Source: Streptomyces actuosus | Lineage (GTDB): Bacteria > Actinomycetota > Actinomycetes > Streptomycetales > Streptomycetaceae | Direction of reading: 5' to 3' | Assembly: GCF_016921115.1 (NCBI RefSeq) | Contig: NZ_JAFFZS010000038.1 | Span: forward strand, 1 to 64,000 | Length of the DNA: 64,000 nucleotides | Shown here: positions 1 through 7,950 of the stretch, piece by piece | Numbering within the stretch: the first letter of the stretch is position 1 | Layout: each line of letters opens with the position of its first letter | Notes under the pieces: model-generated | The model's input: only the letters and a program-made list of their open reading frames with translations | Told to the model about the DNA's origin: nothing | Database searches by the model: none | Translations under genes and position numbers: made by a program

Positions 1-39
1 CGCGTCCCGCTTGAACTCGGCCGTGTACCGCTTACCCAT
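1..39 (-). CDS. IS3-family transposase OrfA, N-terminal 13 codons (runs off window)
   Basis: Thirteen codons on the minus strand, starting at an ATG and reading MGKRYTAEFKRDA, the usual beginning of an IS3-family OrfA (the helix-turn-helix subunit that pairs with the OrfB integrase). The gene continues beyond position 1. The DNA just upstream, about 40-125, would be the end of this element; it abuts a truncated IS3 OrfB, so one IS3 element seems to have landed in or beside another. Family assignment rests on a short stretch only. Confidence 0.6.
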   Translation of the reverse strand, partial: MGKRYTAEFKRDA

Positions 40-124
40 GTTGCTCTTGCTACTCACTACCTGTGACTGCTTCCTCCGGGACCATCCGTCCCAGTATCAA
101 GCTGTCCGGCCGACAGGGGGAACC

Positions 125-538
125 TCAGGCCGCCTTGGTGATATCCCAGGTGAACACCTGCGAGGGTGCGGTGGCGACCAGCTCGGGCACCGTCTTCGCC
201 GGGTGGGTGGCCTGGCGGCGGCGTTCACCGGCCTGCCCCTTCTCGCGCAGGATCCGGTACATCGTGGAGACGGAGCAGTGGTAGCGCCCGGCATCCAGCT
301 CGCGGGCCCAGATCTGCGCGGGCGGCAGCTCGGCGTACTCGCCCGAGTTCATCAGCTCCAGGACCGCCGCCCGCTCCTCGGGCGTGAGGGCCGAGGGCTG
401 GACCTGCGGTTTCCTGGGCTTTCGCCCGGGCGGGGGCCGCAGCCGGCGGTAGTGGGTGGCCCGGGAGCGGCCGGTCAGCCGGCAGGCCGCCGTGACACCG
501 AGCTTGCCCTCGACGCCGGTGAACGCGTCGTCGACCAC
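125..538 (-). pseudogene. IS3-family transposase OrfB, truncated after the N-terminal third
   Basis: This 137-residue product has the N-terminal part of an IS3 OrfB: a GKLGVTAACRLTGRSRATHYRR-like helix-turn-helix, then a YHCSVSTMYRILRE segment, then TWDITK, where the DDE (rve) integrase core normally begins. Two residues later the frame stops, at the junction with neighbouring DNA around 125-130. The catalytic core with the D,D,E residues is therefore absent and the product cannot transpose. It lies 17 bp downstream of its OrfA partner, the arrangement expected for an IS3 element. Confidence 0.8.
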
Positions 539-555
539 CGGGTCGGCGGCAGCGT

Positions 556-936
556 TCAGTCCGCGCCCTCGGAGATCATTTCCAAGAGCGCGGAAGCTTT
601 TCCCATGACCTCCAGCGCGGCCTTGTTCCGGGCCAGTTCCTTCTGAAGCCGTTCCACCTGACGGCGCAGCTTCTCGTTCTCCGCCTCGGCAGCCGGCTTC
701 TTCGGCCTCGCCGGGCTGGTGCGCTTGTCAACCAGCTTCTCCAGGGCCCCGGCATCCCGCGCGGCCCGCCATTCCTTGACGTGCGAGTGGTATAGGCGCT
801 CGCGGCGCAGGACCGCGCCCTTCTCGTTCTTGGGCGCGGCGTCGTACTCGGCGACGATCCGCAGCTTGTACTCGGGACTGAACGTGCGGCGCTTCGGCCT
901 GGGGGCCGGATCGGACTCGGCGGTGGTGCTGGTCAT
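556..936 (-). CDS. IS3-family transposase OrfA
   Basis: The 126-residue protein has the OrfA layout. Residues about 15-60 form a helix-turn-helix with the hallmark RTFSPEYKLRIVAEYDAA. Residues about 75-120 form a leucine-zipper-like helix (ENEKLRRQVERLQKELARN) used for multimerisation. In IS3 elements OrfA binds the terminal inverted repeats and is joined to OrfB by translational frameshifting. The OrfB here is truncated, so this OrfA is complete but orphaned. The ATG start is the first in frame. Confidence 0.85.
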   Translation of the reverse strand: MTSTTAESDPAPRPKRRTFSPEYKLRIVAEYDAAPKNEKGAVLRRERLYHSHVKEWRAARDAGALEKLVDKRTSPARPKKPAAEAENEKLRRQVERLQKELARNKAALEVMGKASALLEMISEGAD

Positions 937-1791
937 GAGGGGGTGATTCTCCTGTCGTGCCCTCTCAGGCTAACCCGACGAAGCGGAACGTCTCACCCAA
1001 GGCTGGCAGAGAGGGTCTGGACCGCGACCAGGTGGTGCCGACCGCCTGCGGCTTCGGCGGCCAGGGCACGCAGCTCCCCCACCGTGATCCCGCGCGGTGC
1101 TCGCTGCCCGGCCCCCGGGTGAGTGCTCGTCGTCGCGTCTCCTTCGCCGCCCCGGCCGGGGCGGTAGGGGCGCAGGAGCAGCGTGCAGCCGACCCCCTTG
1201 GACGCGGTCTGAACCGTGGCCGGTAGCGGACGTAGTCGAGTAGTCGAGGGGAATCTCGCCCCTCGTCCCTCACCTCGAGTGTGCAGGGGGCCGTGATCTT
1301 GGTGTGGGTGGCTCTACGCTGCTGCTTCCCAGGCGCGGACGACCGCCGCGATCTCCTACGGCGGGTTCTGCGTATCAGCGCTGGTCAGCGACCCACGGGA
1401 GCGACAGGAGAGCCCGCTTTCCCTCTCTGCCGGACACCCCGCAACCTCGTCACCTGAACCGACGCCGGGCGCGGGACCCATCCGTGCCCACGAACTGCTG
1501 AACTCAGGCGTCGTGGGCGCTCGCAAACGAAGCGGTCGGGACCACGAGTGATCCGACGGGCGGAATCCTCGCCCATTCGCCCCTGAGGCACCGTCACTTT
1601 CTTCATGTCGCGCCCATCATCGTGACCTGCGGCGATGCGAACAGAAGCGCCAGCCAGGAACCCAACCGGGCTAAATTCGCGCGCCCTTCTCACGTTGCGA
1701 CGATCACACTCCGGGGTTTGCCTCGTACGAGGAGCGCAGCACAGGCACCGCGCAGACAAACCGTCAGGAAAGCTCCACCGAAGGAGAAGGA
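937..1791. other. Gene-poor stretch between the IS3 remnant and a secreted-protein gene
   Basis: No open frame here has a convincing start, ribosome-binding site or family match. The best sign of former coding is a minus-strand frame ending at a TGA at 993-995. Read upstream to about 1230 it gives a passable stretch including GVGCTLLLRPYRPG and GITVGELRALAAEAAGG, but without a clear start. It may be a decayed small gene. The overlapping plus-strand frames look like GC-rich shadows. Confidence 0.3.
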
Positions 1792-2325
1792 ATGCGTCTC
1801 GCACACGTCGGTCCCCAGGTCGCCCTGATCACCGGCGCCCTCACTCTGTCCGCCCCCGCCGCCATGGCCGCCGCCTGGGAACCGGCCACCGGCGAGTCCA
1901 CCGCCGACGTCAGCCTCAGCCCGCGGAAGGCATCTCCCGGCAGGACCGTCACCGTCACCACATCCGCCTGCGGCAAGGAGACCTACGGCAAGGGTGAGTC
2001 GGAGGCGGGCGGGAAGTTCCACCTCCTGGCGGGCGACCGGGAGGGTGTTCTGGTGGGCGAGTTCAAGGTGCCCGAGAATGCCACCCCCGGCACGGACACC
2101 GTGACCCTCAAGTGCCCGCCTCGCATCAAACAGACCGTCACGTACCAGATCGTCGATCGCCCCAAGGGCGGCGTCGACGCGGGACGCGGCTGGGCCGCCG
2201 GAGCCGGTGAACCGGACGACCGGAACTCCCGGCTCGCCCTGGGCGGGCTGCTGCTCGGCGGAGCCGTCGCCGGCGGAGTGGTCACATGGCGTCGACGCTC
2301 CACGGACACCCGGACAACTGCCTGA
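1792..2325 (+). CDS. Secreted, C-terminally membrane-anchored hypothetical protein
   Basis: A 177-residue protein with a Sec signal peptide (residues 1 to about 27, ending APAAMAAA), a beta-rich extracellular part of about 100 residues (it begins ADVSLSPRKASPGRTVTVTT, as in Ig-like surface domains), a Gly/Asp-rich linker, and a C-terminal hydrophobic helix (LALGGLLLGGAVAGGVVTW) followed by RRRS. The topology suggests a wall-facing domain tethered to the membrane. The ATG is set by AAGGAGAAGG at 1781-1790. The extracellular part has two cysteines (ACGKE and LKCPP) that could pair. I do not recognise a specific function; similar small surface proteins are common in Streptomyces. Confidence 0.75.
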   Translation: MRLAHVGPQVALITGALTLSAPAAMAAAWEPATGESTADVSLSPRKASPGRTVTVTTSACGKETYGKGESEAGGKFHLLAGDREGVLVGEFKVPENATPGTDTVTLKCPPRIKQTVTYQIVDRPKGGVDAGRGWAAGAGEPDDRNSRLALGGLLLGGAVAGGVVTWRRRSTDTRTTA

Positions 2326-2500
2326 GCCTGTTATACAACCCTTGCGAGCTTTGACCTGGTATCAGGATCTTCGAGAACCATCGAGGCGGGCGGTTCGCCT
2401 GCTGAGCACGCGATGTGACGTCTCGCCGGCTCGTAGCGGTGTCGGGTGTGGGAAGCAGTGCAGGCATGGGCGCTGGTGATCATGTGGGTGTCAAATCCGT

Positions 2501-2645
2501 ATGAGCACCGAGCGAGTCCATGCCTGCCCACCCGTCTTCCCCCATGCCCTCCCACCCTGGAACAGCTGGGGGACGTCTCTCGTCCCGTCGCGCTGGAAAC
2601 CATCGCCGACCTGCGGACATACCTGAATGGCGTCCCCGATCGAGG
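2501..2645 (+). pseudogene. Probable ISAs1-type transposase N-terminal remnant
   Basis: From an ATG at 2501 the plus strand reads MSTERVHACPP and then, after a one-base frame change, LEQLGDVSRPVALETIADL and RTYLNGVPDRG. This resembles the beginning of ISAs1-type transposases, where a short N-terminal helix precedes a PDRR-type motif and the DDE core. Coding sense is lost near 2645, where it meets the antisense RHS-type remnant. The family assignment is from memory of such N-termini and could be wrong. Confidence 0.4.
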
Positions 2646-3049
2646 CGCGCACCGTGGTGTCCATCGCCTTCCACGACTTCGACCCCGGCGCCCGGTAGGA
2701 GGTCGGCACCGCCGACAGCTTCGCCTGCACCCGGCCGTCCGACAACTGCCAGAACCGCGCGTTCGCCGTCCGCCGCCCCGGTCAGCACCTTGACCCGCTT
2801 CGCTGCCGGCTCCTCACGCCCCTTCGGCAGCTTCTGCCGGTCCGCGACAGCGAGCTCATCGTGCGACGGCGGCTTGCCGAGTATGTGGTCGTTGTCGTCG
2901 TCCGTGAACCATCCCTTGACGGTATCGACAATTCCCTTGCCGTCACCATCGCCGGATCCGGACGTCGCATACGCGACCTGAGGCAACGCGGTACGTGTCA
3001 CCGCGGAAACCACCAGGCACACGATCAGCGTGGCAAACCTGTGCCTCAC
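2645..3049 (-). pseudogene. RHS/polymorphic-toxin-type secreted protein, N-terminal remnant
   Basis: The GTG at 3049 follows GGAAAGGG. The product starts with a signal peptide (RHRFATLIVCLVVSAVTRTALPQ, cut near AYA), then a Gly/Asp-rich linker, then KGWFTDDDNDHILGKPP. After a one-base frameshift near 2780 it continues as TANARFWQLSDGRVQAK and YRAPGSKSWKAMDTTVRAS. This last block is typical of the N-terminal region of large Streptomyces RHS-repeat proteins. The frame then runs into unrelated DNA at about 2645, so over 90% of such a protein is missing. The frameshift and the truncation both mark it as dead. Confidence 0.65.
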
Positions 3050-3222
3050 CGCAACCCTTTCCAACTCTCAGACATCATGAACGCGCCGCCCGAAAGACAT
3101 CTGGCCTGCCGTCAGAGCAGGTCGGAGGAGAGCAGCGCCGCAGTTCCAATCACCCAGGCCACCACCTACCGCGCCGGGACGGATGATGAAGTGTCAATCC
3201 CCTCTTGCAGCGTGGAGACGAT

Positions 3223-3490
3223 CTATACGGCCAGTCCCTCGGCGAGGGCGGCTCGGCAGTCACGTTCGTAGTCGATCGGGCTCTTGAACCCGCACACGCT
3301 GTGCAGCCGCCTGGCGTTGCAGAAGTCGGTGATCCAGGTGGCGATCCTGATCCGGGCCTCGGTGCGGGTGGCAAAGGTGCGCCGGTTGAGTGAGGCCACC
3401 AGCAGCTCGGCGTCGTGCCGGGCGCCCATCGCGTGGCCGAGCAGCCGACGGGAGAACAGATCGATCACTGTTGCCGAATAGTAGGACTCC
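3223..3490 (-). pseudogene. IS3-family OrfB, C-terminal integrase remnant with internal deletion
   Basis: The frame encodes ATVIDLFSRRLLGHAMGARHDAELLVASLN, the middle of the IS3 DDE (rve) core. It then jumps directly to FCNARRLHSVCGFKSPIDYE, its extreme C-terminus, ending AALAEGLAV. The intervening block holding the second catalytic Asp and the Glu is deleted. The fragment is fused at about 3490 to an IS701 remnant in the same orientation. A closely similar IS3 core fragment lies near the other end of this window (62.9-63.5 kb). Confidence 0.8.
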
Positions 3491-3905
3491 GTTAGGTCAG
3501 TATTGATCTTGATGCTGCAGTTCTGGCAGGGAGAGGTTGGTGGCAGGTCGCGCAGGTGCCGGTCCAGCACCTCAGGATGTCCTGGATGGCGCCCAGGATC
3601 TGGTACAGGGTGAGCGCGGTCCAGGTGCTTTGGGGGCCAGACGCTGTTCGGGGAGGAAGGCGTGTGCGGCGTGACGAGGGCGACGTGGCGGTGCCAGCCG
3701 GGCCAGGAACAGCCTTCGAAGTGGTCCAGGCCCAGGCCGCGCTTGAGTTCGCGGTAGTCGTGCTCGATGCGCCAGCGGACCTCGGCCAGGCGGGCCAGGT
3801 CGGCGATCGGGGTGTCGGCGGGCAGGCTCGACAGCCAGCAGTCGGTGGGCGCCTCGGCGTGCTCGGGCCACTCGACCAGTAGCCAGCAGTCGGGCAGTAC
3901 GCCGT
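3491..3905 (-). pseudogene. IS701-family transposase, C-terminal remnant
   Basis: The minus strand reads LPDCWLLVEWPEHAEAPTDC, then LPADTPIADLARLAEVRWR, IEHDYRELKRGLGLDHFEG and SWPGWHRHVALVT. These are the C-terminal DDE block and YREL(K) motif of IS701-like transposases. A frameshift near 3665 moves the remaining tail (HAFLPEQRLAPKAPGP) into another frame. The first two thirds of the gene are absent; the sequence upstream of about 3905 is the promoter region of the padR operon. Confidence 0.75.
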
Positions 3906-3988
3906 CTCGTTCAGGGAGAGGCCGGTCGCCGGTGACAGGCCGGCAACCGGATGCGAGGTCCCAGCGCCAGAGCGAACTCTCAGCAGAT

Positions 3989-4005
3989 ATACACTCAGAG
4001 TGTAT
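3989..4005. promoter_or_regulatory. Palindromic operator of the padR-ABC operon
   Basis: ATACACTC-A-GAGTGTAT is a perfect 17-bp palindrome. Its symmetry extends outward as GCAG...CTGC (3983-4010) with a two-base offset. It ends 20 bp before the padR start codon, overlapping the likely promoter. PadR regulators commonly autorepress through such AT-rich palindromes, so this is the likely binding site. Confidence 0.7.
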
Positions 4006-4025
4006 CTGCGGTGTATGGTCCTTGC

Positions 4026-4550
4026 ATGAGTGTTCCTCTCACCCTGTTGGGGCTGCTGGAGCGGGAGCCGAGTCATGGCTACGACCTCAAGCGCGACTAC
4101 GACGCTTTCTTCAATCGCGGCAAGCCGCTGCCGTACGGGCAGGTCTATACGACTCTGGGCCGGCTGGCGCGGGACGGAAAGGTCATCGCCGGCGAGGCGG
4201 AGCCCGGGGTCGGCCCCGAGCGCAAGCGCTACGTGATCACCGAGGCAGGGGCGACGGAGTTCGAGACGTGGCTCACCGAGCCGGTGGCCCCCGAACCCAA
4301 TTTGCAGACCGTGCTGTTCACCAAAGTCGTGCTGGCCCTGATGCTCGGCCGGGACGCCCAGCAATATCTCGACACCCAGCGGGCCGCCCACCTGGAGCGG
4401 ATGCACGAGCTGACGAAGCTGCGCCGCACCGGTCCGATCATCGACGCCCTGCTCGCCGACCATGGCCTGTTCCACCTTGAGGCCGACCTGCGATGGATCG
4501 AGCTGACCACGGCCCGGATGGATACGCTGGCAGCGGCGGTGCGCACATGA
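4026..4550 (+). CDS. PadR-family transcriptional regulator
   Basis: The 174-residue protein has the PadR winged helix-turn-helix at residues 1-80 (LTLLGLLEREPSHGYDLKRD, PYGQVYTTLGRLARDG, KRYVITEAG). A C-terminal helical dimerisation region follows (residues about 95-170, including LDTQRAAHLERMHEL). PadR proteins usually repress the adjacent transporter or efflux operon and are released by a small ligand. I chose the ATG at 4026 rather than the upstream in-frame start at 3951 because the latter would run through the operator palindrome. Its stop overlaps the next start (ATGA), so it is translationally coupled to the ABC ATPase. Confidence 0.9.
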   Translation: MSVPLTLLGLLEREPSHGYDLKRDYDAFFNRGKPLPYGQVYTTLGRLARDGKVIAGEAEPGVGPERKRYVITEAGATEFETWLTEPVAPEPNLQTVLFTKVVLALMLGRDAQQYLDTQRAAHLERMHELTKLRRTGPIIDALLADHGLFHLEADLRWIELTTARMDTLAAAVRT

Positions 4551-5233
4551 GCGCCCTCATCGAGGCCCGTGACCTCACCCTCTCCTTCGGCGAGACCCCC
4601 GCCCTGCGCGGCGCCAGCCTGGCCATCGAGGCCGGCGAGGTATTCGCCGTGATGGGCCCGAGCGGCTCAGGCAAGTCCACCCTGCTGCACTGCCTGGCCG
4701 GCATCCTCACCCCCGACTCGGGCGAGGTGCACTTCGACGGACGCCGCATCGACACCCTGAACGAGGCCGAGCGCAGCGCCCTGCGCCGCGACACCTTCGG
4801 CTTCGTCTTCCAGTTCGGCCAGCTCGTCCCCGAGTTGACCGCCGAGGAGAACGTCGCCCTGCCGCTGCTGTTCTCCGGCGTACGCCGGGCGGCCGCGCTC
4901 GCCGAGGCCCGGCCCTGGTTCACCCGGCTCGGGTTGGACGGCCTGGAGCGGCGCCGCTCAGGGGAGTTGTCGGGAGGGCAGGCGCAGCGGGTGGCGCTGG
5001 CCCGCGGTCTGGTGGCCCGGCCCAAGGTGCTGTTCGCTGACGAACCGACCGGGGCGCTGGACTCGCTGACCGGCGAGCAGGTGATGGACCTGATGGTGGA
5101 CGCGGCCCACGAGGAGGGCACCACCGTCGTCCTGGTGACCCACGAGCCCCGGGTCGCCGCGCATGCCGACCGGGAGGCCATCGTCCGGGACGGCAGGGCC
5201 AGCCTGCTCACGACCGGACGGATCGCCTCGTGA
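4547..5233 (+). CDS. ABC transporter ATP-binding protein (MacB/LolD type)
   Basis: This 228-residue ATPase has Walker A GPSGSGKST (residues 37-45), a Q-loop in FVFQFGQLVPELTAEEN, the signature LSGGQAQRVALARGL, Walker B VLFADEPTGALD and the switch His in VLVTHEPRVAAHAD. It powers the FtsX-type permease encoded next. Such pairs export antibiotics, peptides or lipids, or act mechanically on the envelope. The ATG overlaps the padR stop, and its own stop overlaps the permease GTG start, giving a tight three-gene operon. The substrate cannot be read from sequence. Confidence 0.93.
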   Translation: MSALIEARDLTLSFGETPALRGASLAIEAGEVFAVMGPSGSGKSTLLHCLAGILTPDSGEVHFDGRRIDTLNEAERSALRRDTFGFVFQFGQLVPELTAEENVALPLLFSGVRRAAALAEARPWFTRLGLDGLERRRSGELSGGQAQRVALARGLVARPKVLFADEPTGALDSLTGEQVMDLMVDAAHEEGTTVVLVTHEPRVAAHADREAIVRDGRASLLTTGRIAS

Positions 5234-7482
5234 TCGCCTTCGCGCTCCGTCTCGCGGTCAGCGGCGGCCGGGAGGCGGTCGCCCGGCTGGCCATGATCGC
5301 CGCCGCGGTCGCCATCGGGGTCGGGCTGCTGCTGTCGACTTTCGCCAGCATGAACGCCGTCGAGCGGACGAACCAGCGACAGGTGTGGCTCGACACCGGC
5401 GCCGCGAGCCGTACCGAGCGGGCGGATGCTGATCCGGTGTGGTGGTGGCCGCACGGCGACTACTACGACGGCAAGTCCCTCACCGAGGTCGACGTCGCCG
5501 CAACCGGCCCGACCTCGCCCGTCCCACCCGGCCTCACGCACCTGCCGGCGCCCGGCGAGTACTACGCCTCTCCCGCACTGGCCAAGCTGATCCGCGACAC
5601 CCCGGCCGACCAGTTGGGCGACCGCTTCCCCGGGCGGCTCACCGGCACGATCGGCGACGCCGCTCTGGCCTCCCCGGACTCGCTCATCGCCGTCATTGGC
5701 CGTACCCCCGCCGAACTCAAGGGCGCACCAGGGGCGAGAGTGGTCACCACCATCGCCAGTAGCCGGCCACCCATGTGCGACAACGAGTGCTGGGACAACG
5801 CCGTGCGCGGCGACGCGCTGACGCTCATCTCCTCCGTGGTGGCCGGGGCGCTGATCTTCCCTGTGCTGATCTTCATCGCCACGGCGACCCGCTTGTCCGC
5901 TGCCACGCGCGAGCAGCGGTACGCGGCGATGCGGCTGGCTGGGGCCGCTCCCCGGCAGGTGTCGGTGATCTCGGCGGTGGAGTCCGCACTGGCGGCGGTC
6001 GCCGGGACGGTGGTCGGCTTCGGGCTCTACGCCGCGCTGCGCCCGGTGGTCGCCACCATTCCGCTCACCGGGCAGCAGCGGTTCTTCCTCTCGGATCTGA
6101 CGCTCAGCACCCCGCAGGCCCTCGGCGTCGCCGTCGGCGTGCCGGTGGCGGCGGCGATCGCGGCGCGCCTCGCACTGCGCCGCGTCACCATCTCCCCGCT
6201 CGGCGTGACCCGCCGGGTGACCCCGCGCCCGCCGCGCGCCTGGCGGCTGATCCCGCTGCTGGCGGGCCTGGCCGAGCTGGCGTACTTCGTCTTCGCCGGC
6301 CGCCGCCCGGCGACGGGGAACGGCCAGACGGCGGCCTACCTCCCGGGCTTCCTGGTGGTGATGCTGGGGCTGGTGATCGCCGGGCCGTGGCTGACCATGG
6401 TCGTCGCCCGGGCGGTGGCCCGGTACACCCGACGCCCGGCCGCCCTGATCGCGGTGCGCCGGCTCGCCGACGACCCGAAGGCCGGCTTCCGCGCGGTCAG
6501 CGGCCTCGTCCTGGCCCTGTTCGTGACCACCGCGACAGTCAGCATCATCGGCACTGTCAACGACTACCGCGGAACGCTGGGAGGCGACCGGCAGACCCGG
6601 ACGGTGGTGGAGGTCGGCAGCGACGGCGAGGCGCCGCTGGCCGGGGCCGTCCCGGCACAGCTGCTCACCGAGGTGCGCGCGATCCAGGGCGTGCGGGGCG
6701 TGGCGGTCGTCCACGCCAACCCCGACGGCGTCGGCAAGGTGGTGCACCGGGGGGTCCACCCCGGTGATCCGCCCCTGGGCGCGCCGGCCCTGGTGACCTG
6801 CTCCGACCTGGCGCAGACTCCCATGGTGGGCCGCTGCCCGGCCGGGGCAAGTGTCGCGGCCGTCGACTTCTACACGTTCGTCAACCTGCAGTCGGACCCG
6901 AGCTTGCCGTGGCCCGCCGCCGAGATCAGCACCGCGGCCGTCGCGAAACTGCCCGTGCAACTGGTCTACGTGGCCACCGACGGGTCGACAGCCGCCATGG
7001 AACGCGTACGGACGGAGCTCACCACCGCCTACCCGCACCAGCAGGCCCGCACGGTGGGCGACTGGGGCACCAAATTGCAGCAACAGCTGGCCGGTTGGCG
7101 GCAACTGGCCAACGTGGTGCTGCTGACCACCCTGCCGATCGCAGGCTGCAGTCTGGCGGTGAGCGTGGTTGCGGGCCTGTCGGATCGCCGACGCCCGTTC
7201 GCGTTGCTGCGGCTCACCGGCGCGCCGCTGCGGTTGCTGCAGCGGGTCATCGGCCTGGAGAGCACACTGCCGCTGCTGGCAGTGGCCGCGATCTCGATCG
7301 GTACGGCCTTCGCCGCCTCGGCCCTGTTCCTGAAATCGCAGATGCACTACGACCTGGTGTCGCCGGACGTGGCGTACTTCGCGCTCGTCGCCCTCGGCCT
7401 CGTCGCCTCGCTGGGCATCATCGCCTCGACCCTCCCCCTGCTCAAACGCATCACCGGCCCAGACGCCGCCCGCAACGGCTGA
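5230..7482 (+). CDS. FtsX-like ABC transporter permease
   Basis: A 750-residue integral membrane protein of the FtsX/MacB class. It has an N-terminal transmembrane helix (LAMIAAAVAIGVGLLLSTF), a long extracytoplasmic segment, and then a first helix set from about residue 195 (LTLISSVVAGALIFPVLIF with the TREQRYAAMRLAGA coupling motif). A second extracytoplasmic segment and a final helix set follow (RRPFALLRLTGAP, then LPLLAVAAISIGTAF). The duplicated FtsX unit matches actinobacterial antimicrobial-peptide or antibiotic exporters. The GTG start overlaps the ATPase stop, and a hairpin follows within about 20 bp. Confidence 0.9.
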   Translation: MIAFALRLAVSGGREAVARLAMIAAAVAIGVGLLLSTFASMNAVERTNQRQVWLDTGAASRTERADADPVWWWPHGDYYDGKSLTEVDVAATGPTSPVPPGLTHLPAPGEYYASPALAKLIRDTPADQLGDRFPGRLTGTIGDAALASPDSLIAVIGRTPAELKGAPGARVVTTIASSRPPMCDNECWDNAVRGDALTLISSVVAGALIFPVLIFIATATRLSAATREQRYAAMRLAGAAPRQVSVISAVESALAAVAGTVVGFGLYAALRPVVATIPLTGQQRFFLSDLTLSTPQALGVAVGVPVAAAIAARLALRRVTISPLGVTRRVTPRPPRAWRLIPLLAGLAELAYFVFAGRRPATGNGQTAAYLPGFLVVMLGLVIAGPWLTMVVARAVARYTRRPAALIAVRRLADDPKAGFRAVSGLVLALFVTTATVSIIGTVNDYRGTLGGDRQTRTVVEVGSDGEAPLAGAVPAQLLTEVRAIQGVRGVAVVHANPDGVGKVVHRGVHPGDPPLGAPALVTCSDLAQTPMVGRCPAGASVAAVDFYTFVNLQSDPSLPWPAAEISTAAVAKLPVQLVYVATDGSTAAMERVRTELTTAYPHQQARTVGDWGTKLQQQLAGWRQLANVVLLTTLPIAGCSLAVSVVAGLSDRRRPFALLRLTGAPLRLLQRVIGLESTLPLLAVAAISIGTAFAASALFLKSQMHYDLVSPDVAYFALVALGLVASLGIIASTLPLLKRITGPDAARNG

Positions 7483-7502
7483 CACGCCAACTCGCCGCTA
7501 CG

Positions 7503-7535
7503 GCCCCGGACATCCTTCCCATCGGCGTCCGGGGC
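7503..7535 (+). terminator. Hairpin terminator after the padR-ABC-permease operon
   Basis: GCCCCGGAC at 7503-7511 pairs perfectly with GTCCGGGGC at 7527-7535 around a 15-nt loop. It lies 20 bp after the permease stop. There is no U-tract, which is normal in high-GC actinobacteria. Confidence 0.55.
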
Positions 7536-7665
7536 TGATGGAGCTCTTCGCAACACGACAACGGTTGTCTCTGCACCCACAGCCAAGAGCCTTGACGATG
7601 TACAACGCTTCGGACCATCCGTCTCGGCGCCGGGAACCCCGGCCCGACCAAGGCAGTGTCCGGCG

Positions 7666-7950
7666 GTGAACATCCTCGAAGAGGTCTTCCTTCCGAGCGC
7701 CCGCCATGTTCAGGAGGAGCGACAGCGACTGGAGTGGATGCGCGACGACGAGGGCGAGGGCGACCCCTACCGCGGGCCGATCGACCTCGACAGCGGCATC
7801 GTCCGCATGAGGATCAGCCCGAAAACAGCCGCCCAGGCGAAGCGACGTCGAGGACCTGACGCGAGGCCATGGCGATGCCGCCCCACACCCAGTGCCACAG
7901 GCTGCGAGACCGCTTCCGGCCAAGAAACCCAGACTCGGGAGGATTCATGA
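7666..7950 (+). CDS. DUF6191 family protein
   Basis: A 94-residue soluble protein starting at GTG. It has the pattern MNILEEVFLPSARHVQEE, then RLEW, then GEGDPYRGPIDLDSG and VRMRI. This matches what I recall of DUF6191, a small Streptomyces family of unknown function whose members begin MFEELF and carry a GDPGRGPIDL core. The C-terminal third (from about residue 65) is Arg/Thr-rich and unlike the family. The stop overlaps the start of the next gene (ATGA), so the two are probably translationally coupled. The weak ribosome-binding site makes the exact start uncertain. Confidence 0.6.
   Translation: MNILEEVFLPSARHVQEERQRLEWMRDDEGEGDPYRGPIDLDSGIVRMRISPKTAAQAKRRRGPDARPWRCRPTPSATGCETASGQETQTREDS

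Noticed and set aside
2500..2508. GCTCATA on the minus strand, resembling the SH3 promoter block
   Set aside because: It has no CGTC block at the right spacing and lies inside a transposase/RHS remnant, so it is probably chance.
4438..7485. A 1,015-codon minus-strand open frame opposite the ABC ATPase and FtsX permease
   Set aside because: It is an Arg/Gly/His-rich GC-skew shadow of genes with clear families on the plus strand, with no domain and no ribosome-binding site.
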